Source of the DNA: Adiantum capillus-veneris
Lineage: Eukaryota > Streptophyta > Polypodiopsida > Polypodiales > Pteridaceae
Assembly: GCA_014529385.2 (NCBI GenBank)
Contig: CM043942.1
Location: 59,265,184 to 59,325,183, forward strand
Direction: 5' to 3'
DNA length: 60,000 nucleotides
In this document: piece after piece, positions 1 to 12,125 of the stretch
Layout of the letters: the number at the start of each line of letters is the position of its first letter
How positions within the stretch are numbered: position 1 is the first letter of the stretch
Translations under genes and position numbers: made by a program
Notes under the pieces: model-generated
Told to the model about the DNA's origin: nothing
What the model saw: the letters and a program-made list of their open reading frames with translations, nothing else
Database searches by the model: none

Positions 1-384
1 GACAAGCACATCATGCGATGGTGACGACGAATCAAGAAATGACGTCGAAGGCATGCCCCGGTCGGCCTCGAAAGTGACAAGCGCGCTACACTGACGCACC
101 AGCAAAGCTCGCCATTCACCGGCATCTCATCCACAACGCAGTAAACATCCGTAGGGTAAACTTTTTTTTTTCCATTTTGAATCCAAAACCTTGTATAAAA
201 AAATTTTGTATATTGCCATCTCTCTCTAGGAAATGGTCACAAAGGCCAACCTAGGAGATATCATTTTAAAGTTCTCCTAAAACAAAGCAAGGGTCAACCA
301 TCTAGGACCCGGCTCCTTCCTTTGTCTCTCCTGATTAGGGCCCTAACATAATCAGATTATCCTAAAATAATGCAGCTTGCACCT
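1..384. other. Left-edge stretch, no gene recognised
   Basis: I see no ORF with recognisable content, no RNA gene and no repeat structure here. The stretch ends at the 4-bp ACCT that borders the small TIR element starting at 385. Confidence 0.5.
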
Positions 385-672
385 GGGTGAAAGCATGTTA
401 ACCTGTCATGCTTTTTCATGTCCTGGACAATGCTAACTAGCACAATTTTGACACATGCTAACTAGTACAATAACTTGAGCTACATCTCCAAGATCTATGA
501 CATATGATATATCAATAGAAAGCACTTGAAACAAGGAATCCAAATGTACAACCTCCGACAAATTTTGATATTATTTGTAAAAAATTTACCGAACGCCCAA
601 CTTTTCGAAGATGTGCTAACTTGAAACTGCTAACTAGCACAAAAAGCGCGATAGGTTAACATTCTTTCACCC
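385..672 (+). mobile_element. Small TIR element family B, copy B1 (288 bp)
   Basis: The element begins GGGTGAAAGCATGTTAACC and ends with the inverted form of the same sequence (about 30 bp per arm with a few mismatches). It is flanked on both sides by ACCT (381-384 and 673-676), read as a 4-bp target-site duplication. The interior carries no ORF. Near-identical copies lie at 55593-55880 (same orientation) and 33160-33441 (inverted), which fixes the ends. The size and lack of coding capacity fit a MITE. The superfamily is not certain: a 4-bp duplication is unusual for the common plant families. Confidence 0.85.
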
Positions 673-826
673 ACCTATAAAGGAACAGTGAGAGGTCACT
701 ATCAGGGCAGCACTTGGGGGTCAGCATTTGAGAAGGAAACCATGCACAAACACTGACTCCAAGGGTCACCACACACAAGAGTAGGATCTGCGTGCATATG
801 GAATTTTCCTAGAGAACGCACTATAG

Positions 827-831
<5 letters not shown>

Positions 832-885
<54 letters not shown>

Positions 886-909
886 GTGTGTGTGTGTGTG
901 TGTGTGTGT
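832..909. repeat. Compound (CT)n(GT)n microsatellite
   Basis: About 25 CT repeats are followed directly by about 12 GT repeats. On the opposite strand it reads (AC)n(AG)n. Confidence 0.95.
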
Positions 910-1011
910 CTATCACCAAGGTCTCCATCTTGCCGAAAATAAGTTTTTTGTAAATACCACTTGAATTATATTTTGCCTCACATCTCGAGGGGTTTTCATC
1001 CTCTATGCCTA

Positions 1012-1013
<2 letters not shown>

Positions 1014-1078
<65 letters not shown>

Positions 1079-1081
1079 CTA
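1014..1081. repeat. (CT)n(ATCT)n microsatellite
   Basis: About 23 CT repeats pass into five ATCT repeats. The translated reading frames across it are serine/leucine-rich artefacts. Confidence 0.95.
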
Positions 1082-1410
1082 CGGTGTGCTATATTACTAT
1101 TATTTCAATTAATTCTATCCGCGTCCTAACAGTTCAAAGCTAGGTGGAGCCCTCCCTGTTTGCTCTCGTGACGAGTTCGATGTGCACGGTCCTGGCATCA
1201 TTAGTCATACGGCTAGTTGGATTCCTGACAAGATAACGAAGGATAAGAATAATAAAGACGGCGGCTACCTACCAAAGAATGTCGTTTTGGCTTTTTGTTG
1301 TGCAAACAAGTATCACATAAAATGCACAATTTAACATTTTTATTTTCTCTCTCTAAGCCAACGTGGCACTTCTTACAGGGCCCAAAAGTGAGTCCAACTT
1401 TCTCCTGATG
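1082..1410. other. Stretch without recognised features
   Basis: No ORF, repeat or motif that I can support. It leads into the leader of the gypsy-like remnant that begins near 1411. Confidence 0.5.
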
Positions 1411-1712
1411 TCAATAGTGGTTAAGATGTAGGCAAGCCCTGTAGGACTCCACTATTAAGACCTTAGCTCTCGACGGTGATGCCCCATTAACTGCACAAAG
1501 GCAGACACACTACAAGACTGAAAAATACAACCTGTGCTCTGATACCAATGTAACATTTAATGGTCTAGTAACTTGTGCGTAGCGGAAAAAATAGCATGAA
1601 CATAGTGAGCATTTCATTAGAATAGCTTCTTAATGAGAATAACAAGAGAGCCTCGGTGGAGAGAGAAACAAAAAGCATAACACCTAGTATAGCATGAAAA
1701 ATACTTCAAATG
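1411..1712 (-). mobile_element. Gypsy-like LTR and leader remnant with initiator-Met PBS
   Basis: On the minus strand the order is LTR end, then TGGTATCAGAGC (1536-1547), the primer-binding site complementary to plant initiator-Met tRNA, then an untranslated leader (1411-1535). The LTR side begins at 1549 with TGTAACATTTAATGG on the plus strand, giving the expected CA end on the minus strand. The same leader, PBS and LTR recur at 32889-33159 and 33446-33567 in gypsy-1, so this is another copy of that family. It lacks the family-B insertion that interrupts the gypsy-1 LTR. No gag or pol was found next to it, so it is a fragment. The outer LTR end is not defined. Confidence 0.65.
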
Positions 1713-2246
1713 AGAGAGAAATTAAGCAATTGACAACAGTTGAGGACCTAATTTGCAAGGAGCCAGTCCCCCCTCAAAAAGGCTTTGTATTATGGTTTCT
1801 CCCATCAAGAGAGACATTTTACAATACAAATCTTTGTGTTCCTTCAATACTATAGCCAGTGCAATGAATATGGAAACTTCATGCACTAAGCAAAACACTT
1901 ATCAAACACAACATCAATTCCCTCACGGTCTCAGACCCAAGACCTCACACACCTTTGAAGATGGTGAGAGCTAGCAGGGTATGAGAGTAGATTGTGAGGA
2001 CGAAGGACTATTCTTACGAGAAAGATGTACATCTCCTCACATAATCATTCATATTATCATAGCTTAATTTAGACATTAGCCTTGTAGAGGAGATGAGCAT
2101 GCATTGAAGCTTGGATCTTGGTTGGATTTGCATCACAAAGCCAAGAGTTGTTGGTGTAGGCCTCCCTTCTCACAAGCTTGGAGTAGGTGGTAAGATTTCC
2201 ATTAAAGCTTGAGAAGGAGAGAGAGTCTTATTTGCTTCATACATAA

Positions 2247-2278
<32 letters not shown>

Positions 2279-3140
2279 CATAATTCCTTGCAAAAAGCAG
2301 CCCCCTCTCTCTCTTGGTTGACCCCCCTTGGTAAATGCTCATGCTACATCCCTATTGACCTCCCCAAGCCTAGCCAATGGAAATTGAGTAGCATAAGTGA
2401 TAGCCTTCTAACATGTTTCCCCATTTCCCTTTTGTGACAGATTTCGGTAATTAATAAATGCAACTAAATTCTCATTGGACCCCTTTGCCTCCTGGCCAAT
2501 AGGAATCAGGCAAGCCATTGGACTACAAAGGTACCTAAGTGTAATGTGCATGAGGAGATTTAGGACAAGCGTCTGCTCCATGTGGCATGCTAGGTGTAGG
2601 CATGTTTCCCACTAAAGTGTGTGAGAGAAGCACCATTAAGGTTGTTCACTTAGGCATAGGATGGAAGTAGGTTTAAATCCTAAGAACGACGTCTCCCAAA
2701 CACCAAGTAGAGCTTGTCACTCTACTATGGAAAATTGATAGGACTAATGTTCAGACATGCTTGCGGCAGCTTCGTCTCTCAAGCGCCAAATGGACTAGTC
2801 ATCCATTTTGGAACGGTGTCGTAGGGTAAAATAGGAATCCTCTACCCGCCAGGAGAAGGACTAATGACTATGCTTTATCATCTCTATCTCATAGTCGAGG
2901 ACGACTACGATTTCAAGAGAGAGGTAATGTCATAATAACTAATATCTAATTCTTCTAAATGATTTTCTCATGTTAAACTGATCATTTAATATAGGGAAGT
3001 ACCAGGGGAGAAAAGGATAGATTATTGGTAAGGCTAGCAGATCGGTCACAGTAGGGATCCAAGGGAGGGGAAATAGGGATCCAAAGGGGGAACATCTCTC
3101 TCTTCATATGGCCCTCCAAATGACCTCCAAAATTTCCTAA
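1713..3140. other. Intergenic stretch with one microsatellite
   Basis: No convincing gene. Part of it probably continues the LTR of the remnant to its left, but I could not pin the end. A GT microsatellite lies at 2249-2278. Around 2880-2940 a purine-rich tract followed by TAATGTCATAATAAC faintly resembles a gypsy PPT/LTR junction, but no coding domain supports it. Confidence 0.4.
2249..2278. repeat. (GT)15 microsatellite
   Basis: An uninterrupted GT run; the cysteine/valine ORF across it is an artefact. Confidence 0.95.
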
Positions 3141-3290
3141 TGTATGACAATGATGATGAGATGTGTAGATTTATTACCAAGCAAAATGGTAGTGTGTGAC
3201 TTGAAGATTAATTATCAATCTTAGTTAATGGCTGGAGTTTGAAATTCTTCTCTTCCTATGGTTTATAGTAATGTGCAAGAATGGAATTAA
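3141..3290 (+). repeat. Dispersed repeat, inverted partner of 23200-23330
   Basis: About 130-150 bp containing ATGACAATGATGATGAGATG and GTAGTGTGTGACTTGAAGAT reappear in reverse complement at 23200-23330 with scattered differences. It may be a piece of a shared transposon or a duplicated gene fragment; I do not recognise the encoded product in any frame. Confidence 0.7.
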
Positions 3291-4728
3291 AAGACCTAAG
3301 GTTTAGCCCATTAAGACTTCCAAAATCCTAAGGTTCCAAATTTCAAAGGGTAAGTCCAAATGGTGAAGTTTAAGGAAATTGGATACTTTGTAATTGTACA
3401 CAAAGTCTTCCTAGATGGCTACAAGGGAGGGGTCAAGCCCTAAAGGTAGGGGAAGAGAGAGAAAGATGTGAGATAACACACACACACACAAAGTCTCCCC
3501 TTTACACAAAGGGCATAGTGGACACATGTCAGGTCCTAGCTCAGTTGCCCCCAAAGTATATTCAAATCCTATTGGATGACCATAGAGGTGGACCAATGAG
3601 AATTAGTCTAGAGTAAATTTATTATGCACGTTATAAAAAGAACCATCAGAAATTAAGTCTCCTAGATGATTATTAGATAGCCTGCCAAGGGGTCCAATAG
3701 GAATTAAGCAGCCCAATGGAATTTTTGAAATTGAAAATGACACGATCTTAAGTTGACATTCATTTTTCTCGAGCAGTGCATGGCATGAACCTTCGTGCTC
3801 CACTTTTTGTGAGTGTTTTCATGGCAAGGCATCAATGTTCAGGAAAAAACATTTTTCTAAACATATAGAATCCGCTTTGTTGAATTTTCCAAGAGGAAAC
3901 TTTAGAAGATTAGGTATATGTTTTGGGTCTTTACGCTAATTTTTTCTAGTTTGGGACGCAACACTGATTAAGACTCACGATGGCCTGTTAAAAGGTAAGG
4001 AAATTGGATGTTTTGTAATTGTACACAAAGTCTTCCTAGATCCCTACAAGGGAGGGGGCGAGCCCTAAAGGTAGGGAAAGAGAGAGAAAGTGGTGAGATA
4101 ACACACACACACCCAAAGGCTCCCCATTACACAAAGGGCATAGTGCCCAAATGTCAGGTTCCTACCTCAGTTGCCCCCAAAGTATAGTCAAATGCTATCG
4201 GATGACCATAAAGGTGGACTAATGAGAATTAGGCGAAAGTAAATTTAGTGTAATTAATTTAAAAACACTATAAAAATAACCAGTGGAAATTAAGTCTCCT
4301 GGATGATTATTGGACAGCCTACCAAGGGGTCCAATAGGAATTAAGCAGCCCAATGGCATTTTTGAAATTGAAAACGACACGATATTAAGTTGAGACGCAA
4401 TTTTCTCGAGCACTGCATGGCACAAACCTTCTTGTTCCACTTTTTGTGAGTGTTATCATGGCAGGGCACCAAATTTTGGGAAAAAACAAACTAAATCCCC
4501 TTTCTTGAATTTTTCAAGAGGAAATTTTAGAAAATTAGGTATATTTTTTAGGTTTTTACACTAATTTTTTATATTTTGGGGCGCAACACTGATTAAGACC
4601 TACTTTCGATAACTCTTTCGTGTAGGTGCGGACTCACGATGGCCTGTAATTGTACACAAAGTCTTCCTAGATCGCTAGAAGGCAGGGGGCGAGCCCTAAA
4701 GGCAGGGGAGGAGAGAGAAAGAGGTGAG

Positions 4729-4759
<31 letters not shown>

Positions 4760-5417
4760 TCAAAGGCTCCCCTTTACACAAAGGGCATAGTGGACACATG
4801 TCAGGGTCCTCGCTCAGTTTCCCCCAAAGTATATTCAAATCCTATTGGATGACCATAGAGGTGGACCAATGAGAATTAGGCTAGAGTAAATTAGTCTAAT
4901 TAATTTAAAAACACGTTATAAAAAGAACCAGTGGAAATTAACTCTCCTCGATGATTATTGGACAGCCTACCAAGGGGTCCAATAGGAATTTAGTAGCCCA
5001 ATGGAAATTTTAAAATTGAAAACGACACGATATTAAGCCGAGACACATTTTCTCGAGCACTGCATGGCATGAACCTTTCTGCTCCACTTTTTGTCAGTGC
5101 TTTCATGGCAAGGCATCAATGTTTGGGGAAAAATATTTTTCGAAACATACAAAATCCCCTTTGTTGAATTTCCAAAGAAGAAATTTTAGAAAATTAGGTC
5201 TATTTTTTGGGTTTTTACACTAATTTATTCCTATTTTGAGGCGCAACACTGATTAAGACTTACTTTCGATAAATCATTCGTGCAAGTGAGGACTCACGAT
5301 GGCCCGTTAAAAGGTAAGAAAATTGGTTGCTTTGTAATTGTACACAAAATCTTCCTAGATCGCTACAAGGGAGGGGGGAGAGCCCTAAAGGTAGGGGAAG
5401 AGAGAGAAAGAGGTGAC

Positions 5418-5456
<39 letters not shown>

Positions 5457-8400
5457 AAAGGATGCCTTTTATACAAAGGACATAGTGGACACATGTCAGG
5501 GTCCTAGCTCAATTGCCCCCACAGTATATTCAAATCCTATTGGATGACCTAAGAGGTGGACCAATGAGAATTAGGCAAGAGTATATTTAGTCTAATTAAT
5601 TTAAAAAAACCGTTATAAAAAGAACAAGTGGAAATTAACTCTCCTGAATGAATATTGGACAGCCTGCCAAGGGGTCCAATAGGAATTTAGCAGCCCAATG
5701 GAATTTTTGAAATTGAAAACGACACGATATTAAGCTGAGGCACATTTTTCTCGAGCACTGCATAGCACGAACCTTCCTGCTCCACTTTTTGTTAGTGCTT
5801 TCATGGCAGGGCATCAATGTTCGGGAAAAAACATTTTTCCAAACATACAAAATCCCCTTTCTTGAGTTTTACAAGAGGAAATTTTAGAAAATTAGGTATA
5901 GTTTTTTGGTTTTTTACACTTTTTTTTTCTATTTTGGGACGCAACACTGATTAAGACCTTCTTCCGATAAATCTTTCGTGTAGGTGAGGACTTACGATGG
6001 CATGTTAAAAGGTAAGGAAATTGCATGCTTTCTAATTGTACACGAAGTCTTCCTAGATCGCTAGAAGCGAGGGGGCGAGCCCTAAAGGCAGGGGAAGAGA
6101 GAGAAAGAGGTGCAATAACACACACACACACACTCAAAAGGCTCCCCTTTACACAAAGGGCATAGTGGACACATGTTAGGTTCCTAGCTCGGTTGCCCCC
6201 AAAGTATATTCACATTCTATTGGATGACCATAGAGGTGGACCAATGAGAATTATGCTAGAGTATATTTAGTCTAATTAATTTAAAAAACACGTTATAAAA
6301 AGAACCAGTGGAAATTAACTGTCCTGGATGACTATTGGACAGCCTGCCAAGGGGTCCAATAGGAATTTAGCAGCCCAATGGCATTTTTAAAATTGAAAAC
6401 GACACGATATTAAGCTGAGACACATTTTTCTCGAGCACTACACAACACGAACCTTTCTGCTTCACTTTTTGTCAGTGCTTTCATGGCAGGGCATCAATGT
6501 TCGGGAAAAATCATTTTTCCAAACATACAAAATCCCCTTTCTTGAGTTTTCCAAGACGAAATTTTAGAAAATTAGGTATATTTTTTGGGTTTTTACGCTA
6601 TCTTTTTCTATTTTTGGACACAACACAGATTAAGACCTACTTTCGATAAACCATTCATGCAAGTGAGGACTCACGATGGCCTGTTGAAAGGTAAGGAAAT
6701 TGGATGCTTTGTAATTGTACAGAATGACTTCCTAAATCGCTAGAAGGCAAGGGGCGAGCCCTAAAGGTAGGCGAAGAGAGAGAAAGAAGAGAGACAACAC
6801 ACGCATACACACTCAAAGGCTCCCCTTTACACAAACGGCATAATGGACACATGTCAGGGTCCTAGATCAGTTGCCCCTAAAGTATATTCAAATCCTATTG
6901 GATGACCATTGAGGTGGACCAATGAGAATTAGGCTAGAGTATATTTAGTCTAATTAATTTAAAAAACTCGTTAGAAAAAGAACTAGTGGAACTTAACTCT
7001 CCTGGATGATTGTTGGACAGCCTGCCAAGGGGTCCAATAGGAATTTAGAAGCCCAATGGCATTTTTAAAATCGAAAACGACACGATATTAGGCCGAGCCA
7101 CATTTTTCTCGAGCACTGCATGGCACGAACCTTTCTGCTCCACTTTTTGTTAGTGCTTTCATGGGAGGGCATCAATGTTCAACAAAAATTATTTTTCCAA
7201 ACATACAAAATCCCCTTCCTTGAGTTTTCGAAGAGGAAATTTTAGAAAATTAGGTATATTTTTTTGGGTTTTTACACTATTTTTTTTCTATTTTGGGGCG
7301 CAACATTGATTAAGACCTACTTTCGATAAATCTTTCGTGCATGTGAGGACTCACGATGGCCTGTTAAAAGGTAAGGAAATTGGATGCTTTGTAATTGTAC
7401 ACAAAGTCTTCCTAGATCGCTAGAAGGCAGGGGGCGAGCCCTAAAGGTCCCTGAGAGAGAAAGGGCTGAGATAACACACACATACACTCAAAGGCTCCCC
7501 TTTACACAAAGGGCATAGTGGACTTATGCCAGGGTCCTAGCTTAGTTGCCCCCAAATTATATTCAAATCCTATTGGATGACCATAGAGGTGGACCAATGA
7601 GGATTAGGCTATAAAAAATTTAGTCTAATTAATTGAAAAAAAATTTATAAAAAGAACAAGTGGAAATTAACTCTCCTGGATGATTATTGGACAGGCTGTC
7701 AAGGGGTCCAATAGGAATTTAGCAGCCCAATGGCATTTTTTAAATTGAATTAAGCTGAGGCACATTTATATCAAGCATTGCATGGCACGAACCTTCCCCA
7801 GGGAACTTTCGTGCTCCACTTTTTGTCATTGCTTTCATGGCAAGGCATCAATGTTCGGGGAAAACATTTTTCCAAACATACAAAATCCCCTTTCTTGAGT
7901 TTTCCAAGAGGAAATTTTAGAAAATTAGGTATAGTTTTTTGGGTTTTTACACTATTTTTTTTCTATTTTGGGGTCCAACACTGATTAAGACCTACTTTTG
8001 ATAAATCATTCGTGCAGGTGAGGACTCATGATGGCCTGTTAAAAGGTAAGGAAATTGGATGCTTTGTAATTGTACACAAAGTCTTCCTAGATCGCTAGAA
8101 GGGAGGGGGCGAGCCCTAAAGGCAGGGGAGGAGAGAGAAAGATGTGAGATAACACACACACACACACACACACACACAAAGGCTCCCCTTTACACAAAGG
8201 GCATAGTGGACACATGTCAGGTTTCTAGCTCAGTTGCCCCCAAAATATATTCAAATCCTATTGAATGACCATAGAGGTGGACCAATGAGAATTAGGCTAG
8301 AGTAAATCTAGTCTAAATAATTTAAAAAACACATTATAAAAAGAACTAGTGGAAATTAACTCTCCTCGATGATTATTGGATAGCCTGCCAAGGGATCCAA

Positions 8401-10479
8401 TAGGAATTTAGCAGCCCTATGGCAATTTTAAAATGTAAAACGACACGATATTAAGCCGAGACACATTTTCTCGAGCACTCCATGGCACGAACCTTCCTGG
8501 TCCACTTTTTGTCAGTGCTTTCATGGCAATGTATTAATGTTCAGGGAAAAACATTGTCCCAAAGATAGAAAATCCCCTCTCTTGAATTTTCCAAGAGGAA
8601 ATTTTAGAAAATTAGGTCTGTTTTTTTGGGTTTTTACACTTATTTATTCCTATTTTGAGGCGCAACAATGATTAAGACCTACTTTCGATAAATCATTCAT
8701 GCAGGTGAGGACTCACGATGGCCTGTTAAAAGGTAAGGAAATTGGATTCTTTGTAATTCTACACAAAGTCTTCCTAGATCGCTACAAGGGAGGGGGCGAG
8801 CCCTAAAGGTAGGGGAAGAGAGAGCAGGCGGTGAGATAACACACACACACACACACACACACTCAAAGGCTCCCTTTTACACAAAGGGCATAGTTGACAC
8901 ATGTCAGGGTCCTAGCTTAATTGCCCCCAAAGTATATTCAAATCCTATTGGATGACCATAGAGGTGGACCAATGAGAATTAGGCAAGAGTATATTTAGTC
9001 TAATTAATTTAAAAAACACGCTATAAAAAGAATCAGTGGAAATTAACTCTCCTGAATGATTATTGGACAGCTTGCCAAGGGGTCCATTAGCAGCCCAATG
9101 GCATTTTTGAAATGGAAAACGACACGATATTAAGCCGAGACACATTTTTTTCGAGCACTGCATGTCACGAACCTTCTTGCTCCCCTTTTTTTCAGTGCTT
9201 TCATGGCAAGGCATCAATGGTCGGGGAAAAACATTTTTCCAAACATACAAAATCCTCTTTCTTGAGTTTTCCAAGAGGAAATTTGAGAAAATTAGGTATA
9301 GTTATTTGGGCTTTTACACTATTTTTGGGCGCAACACTGATTAAGACGTACTTCAGATAAATCTTTCGTACAAGTGAGGACTCACGATGGCCTGATAAAA
9401 GGTAAGGAAACTAGATGCTTTGTAGTTGTACACAAAGTCTTCCTAGATCGCTAGAAGGGAGGGGGCGAGCCCTAAAGGCAAGGGAAGAGAGAGAAAGAGG
9501 TCAGATAACACACACATACACACTCAAAGGCTCCCCTTTACACAAAGGGCATAGTGCACACATTTCAGGGTCCTAGCTCCGTTGCCCCCAAAGTATATTC
9601 AAATCCTATTGGATGACCATAGAGGTGGACCAATGAGAATTAGGCTAGAGTAGTTTAGTCTGACTAATTTAAAAAACACGTTATGAAAAGAATCAGTGGA
9701 AATTAACTCTCCTTGATGATTGTTAGACAGCGTGCCAAGGGGTCCAATAGAAATTTAGCAACCAAATGGCATTTTTAAAATTGAAAACGACACGATATTA
9801 AGCCGAGACACATTTTCTCGAGCACTGCATGGCACAAACCTTCCTACTCCACTTTTTATGAGTGTTTTCATGGAAAGGCATCAATGTTTGGGAGAGAACA
9901 TTTTTCGAAACATACAATATTCCCTTTCTTGATTTTTCCAAGAGGAAATTTTAGAAAATTAGGTCTATTTTTTCAGGTTTTTACACTAATTTATTCCTAT
10001 TTTGGGGCGCAACACCGATTAAGACCTACTTTTGATAAATCATTCGTGCAGGTGAAGACTCACGATCGCCTGTTAAAAGATAAGGAAATTGGATGCTTTG
10101 TAATTGTACACAAAGTCTTCCTAGATCGCTACAAGGGAGGGGGCCATTGCTAAAGGTAGGGAAAGAGAGAGAAAGAGGTGAGATAACACACACACACACG
10201 CCCTGAAAGGCCTCCCCTTTACATAAAGGACATAGTGGACACATGTCAGGTTCCTACCTCAGTTGCCCCCAAAAGTATATGCAAATCCTATTGGATGACC
10301 ATAGAGGTGGACCAATGAGAATTAGGCTAGAGTAAATTTAGTCTAATCAATTAAAAAACACTTTATAAAAAGAACCCATGGAAATTAAGTCTCTAGGATG
10401 ATTTTTGGACAGCCTGCGAGGGGTCCTATAGGAATTAAGTAGCCCAATGGCATTTCTGAAAATGAAAATGACACGATAT

Positions 10480-10560
10480 TAAGCCTTCCTCCTCCACTTT
10501 TTGTGAGTGTTTGCACGCCAGGAACCTTCCTCCTCCACTTTTTGTGAGTGTTTTCATGGC
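10480..10560 (+). repeat. Local 50-bp duplication inside one array unit
   Basis: In this unit the linker stretch CTTCCTCCTCCACTTTTTGT followed by GAGTGTTT occurs twice in a row, and the right terminal repeat that should precede it is missing. It looks like a local slippage or recombination product. Confidence 0.7.
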
Positions 10561-10767
10561 AGGGCATCAATGTTTGGGAAAAAACATTTTTCCAAACATA
10601 AAAAATCCCCTTTCTTGAATTTTCCAAGAGGAAATTTTAGATAATTAGGTATATTTTTTTGGGTTTTTACGCTAATTTTTTATATTTTGGGGTGCAACAC
10701 TGATTAAGACCTACTTTCCATAAATCTTTCATCCAGGTGAGGACTCAGGATGGCCTGTTAAAAGGTA

Positions 10768-10854
10768 AGGGGTATTGAAAACGTGAGTGAGTAGAAAAAA
10801 GTTTGACGTGGGTCACACACCCATCTTCTCTCCCCACACGCGCTCCTCTCTCTC

Positions 10855-10890
<36 letters not shown>

Positions 10891-10946
10891 GAATCGGAAA
10901 GTGTGCCTATTCATGTAACCTCTCTATGATAATTTCCACACCCTCA

Positions 10947-10988
<42 letters not shown>

Positions 10989-11013
10989 GATCCAATGCTA
11001 TAAAACGTTCTGT
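10768..11013 (+). promoter_or_regulatory. Promoter-like module embedded in the array
   Basis: This segment matches 20001-20440 closely: GTATTGAAAACGTGAGTGAG, two CT microsatellites (to 10887 and 10950-10985), then CCAAT (10992-10996) and TATAAAA (10999-11005). After the TATA box the array unit resumes, so no transcript body follows. It lacks the MITE insertion seen in the second copy and so shows the unoccupied site (GACGTGGGTCAC near 10805). Whether it is active cannot be told from sequence. Confidence 0.6.
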
Positions 11014-12089
11014 TCCTCTTGATTAAGACCTACTTTTGATAAATCATTCGTGAAGGTGAAGACTCACGATGGCCTGTTAAAAGTTAAGAAAATTGGATGC
11101 TTTGTAATTGTACACAAAGTCTTCCTAGATCGCTACAATGGAGGGAGCCAACCCTAAAGGTAGGGGAAGAGAGACAAAGAGGTGAGATAACACACACACT
11201 CAAAGGCTCCCCTTTACACAAAGGGCATAGTCGAGACACTTCAGGGTCCTAGCTCAGTTGCCCCCAAAGTATATTGAAATCCTATCACATGACCATAGAG
11301 GTGGACCAATGAGAATTAAGCTAGAGTAAATTTAGTCTAATTAATTTAAAAAACACGTTATAAAAAGAACTAGTAGAAATTAACTCTCCTGGATGATTAT
11401 TGGTCAGCCTGCCAAGGGGTCCAATAGGAATTTAGCAGCCCAATGGCATTTTTGAAATTGAAAACGACACGATATTAAGCCGAGACACATTTTCTCGAGC
11501 ACTGCATGGCACGAACCTTCCTCTCTACTTTTTGTGAGTGTTTTCATGGCAAGGCATCAATGTTCGGGGAAAAACATTTTTCGAAACATACAAAATCCCC
11601 TTTCTTGAATTTTCCAAGAGGAAATTTTAGAAAATTAGGTCTATTTTTTGGGTTTTTACGCTAATTTATTCCTTTTTTGGGGCGCAACACTGATGAAGAT
11701 CTACTTTCGATAAATCATTAGTACAGGTGAAGACTCACGATTGGCTGTTAAAGATAAGAAAATTGGATGCTTTGTAATTGTACACAAAGTCTTCGTAGAT
11801 CGCTACAAGGGAGGGGGCGAGTCCTAAAGGTAGGGAAAGAGAGAGAAAGAGGTGAGATAACACACACACCCTCAAAAGCTCCCTCTTTACATAAAGGGCA
11901 TAGTGGACACATGTCAGGTTCCTAGCTCAGTTGCCCCCAAAGTATATTCAAATCCTATTGGATGACCATAGAGATTGACCAATGAGAATTAGGCTAGAGT
12001 AAATTTAGTCTAATCAATTTAAAAACGCTTTATAAAAAGAACGAATGGAAATTAAGTCTCTTGGATGATTTTTGGACAGCCTGCCAGGA

Positions 12090-12125
12090 GTCCAATAGCA
12101 AATTCCCTTTCTTGAATTTTCCAAG
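12090..12125 (+). other. Internal deletion junction in an array unit
   Basis: The unit jumps from the GTCCAATAGCA arm straight to CCCTTTCTTGAATTTTCC, omitting both terminal repeats and the linker. This accounts for the 510-bp spacing of the anchors on either side. Confidence 0.7.

Noticed and set aside
961-1143. ORFs made of serine/leucine or cysteine/valine repeats across microsatellites (also 2249, 4593, 5260, 21542, 23524)
   Set aside because: They are translations of CT, GT or GA tracts with no independent coding content.
2640-2935. Plus-strand gypsy 3' end (PPT and LTR start near 2929)
   Set aside because: Only a weak purine tract and TAATGTCAT were seen; no integrase or chromodomain sequence could be read upstream and no matching LTR was found.
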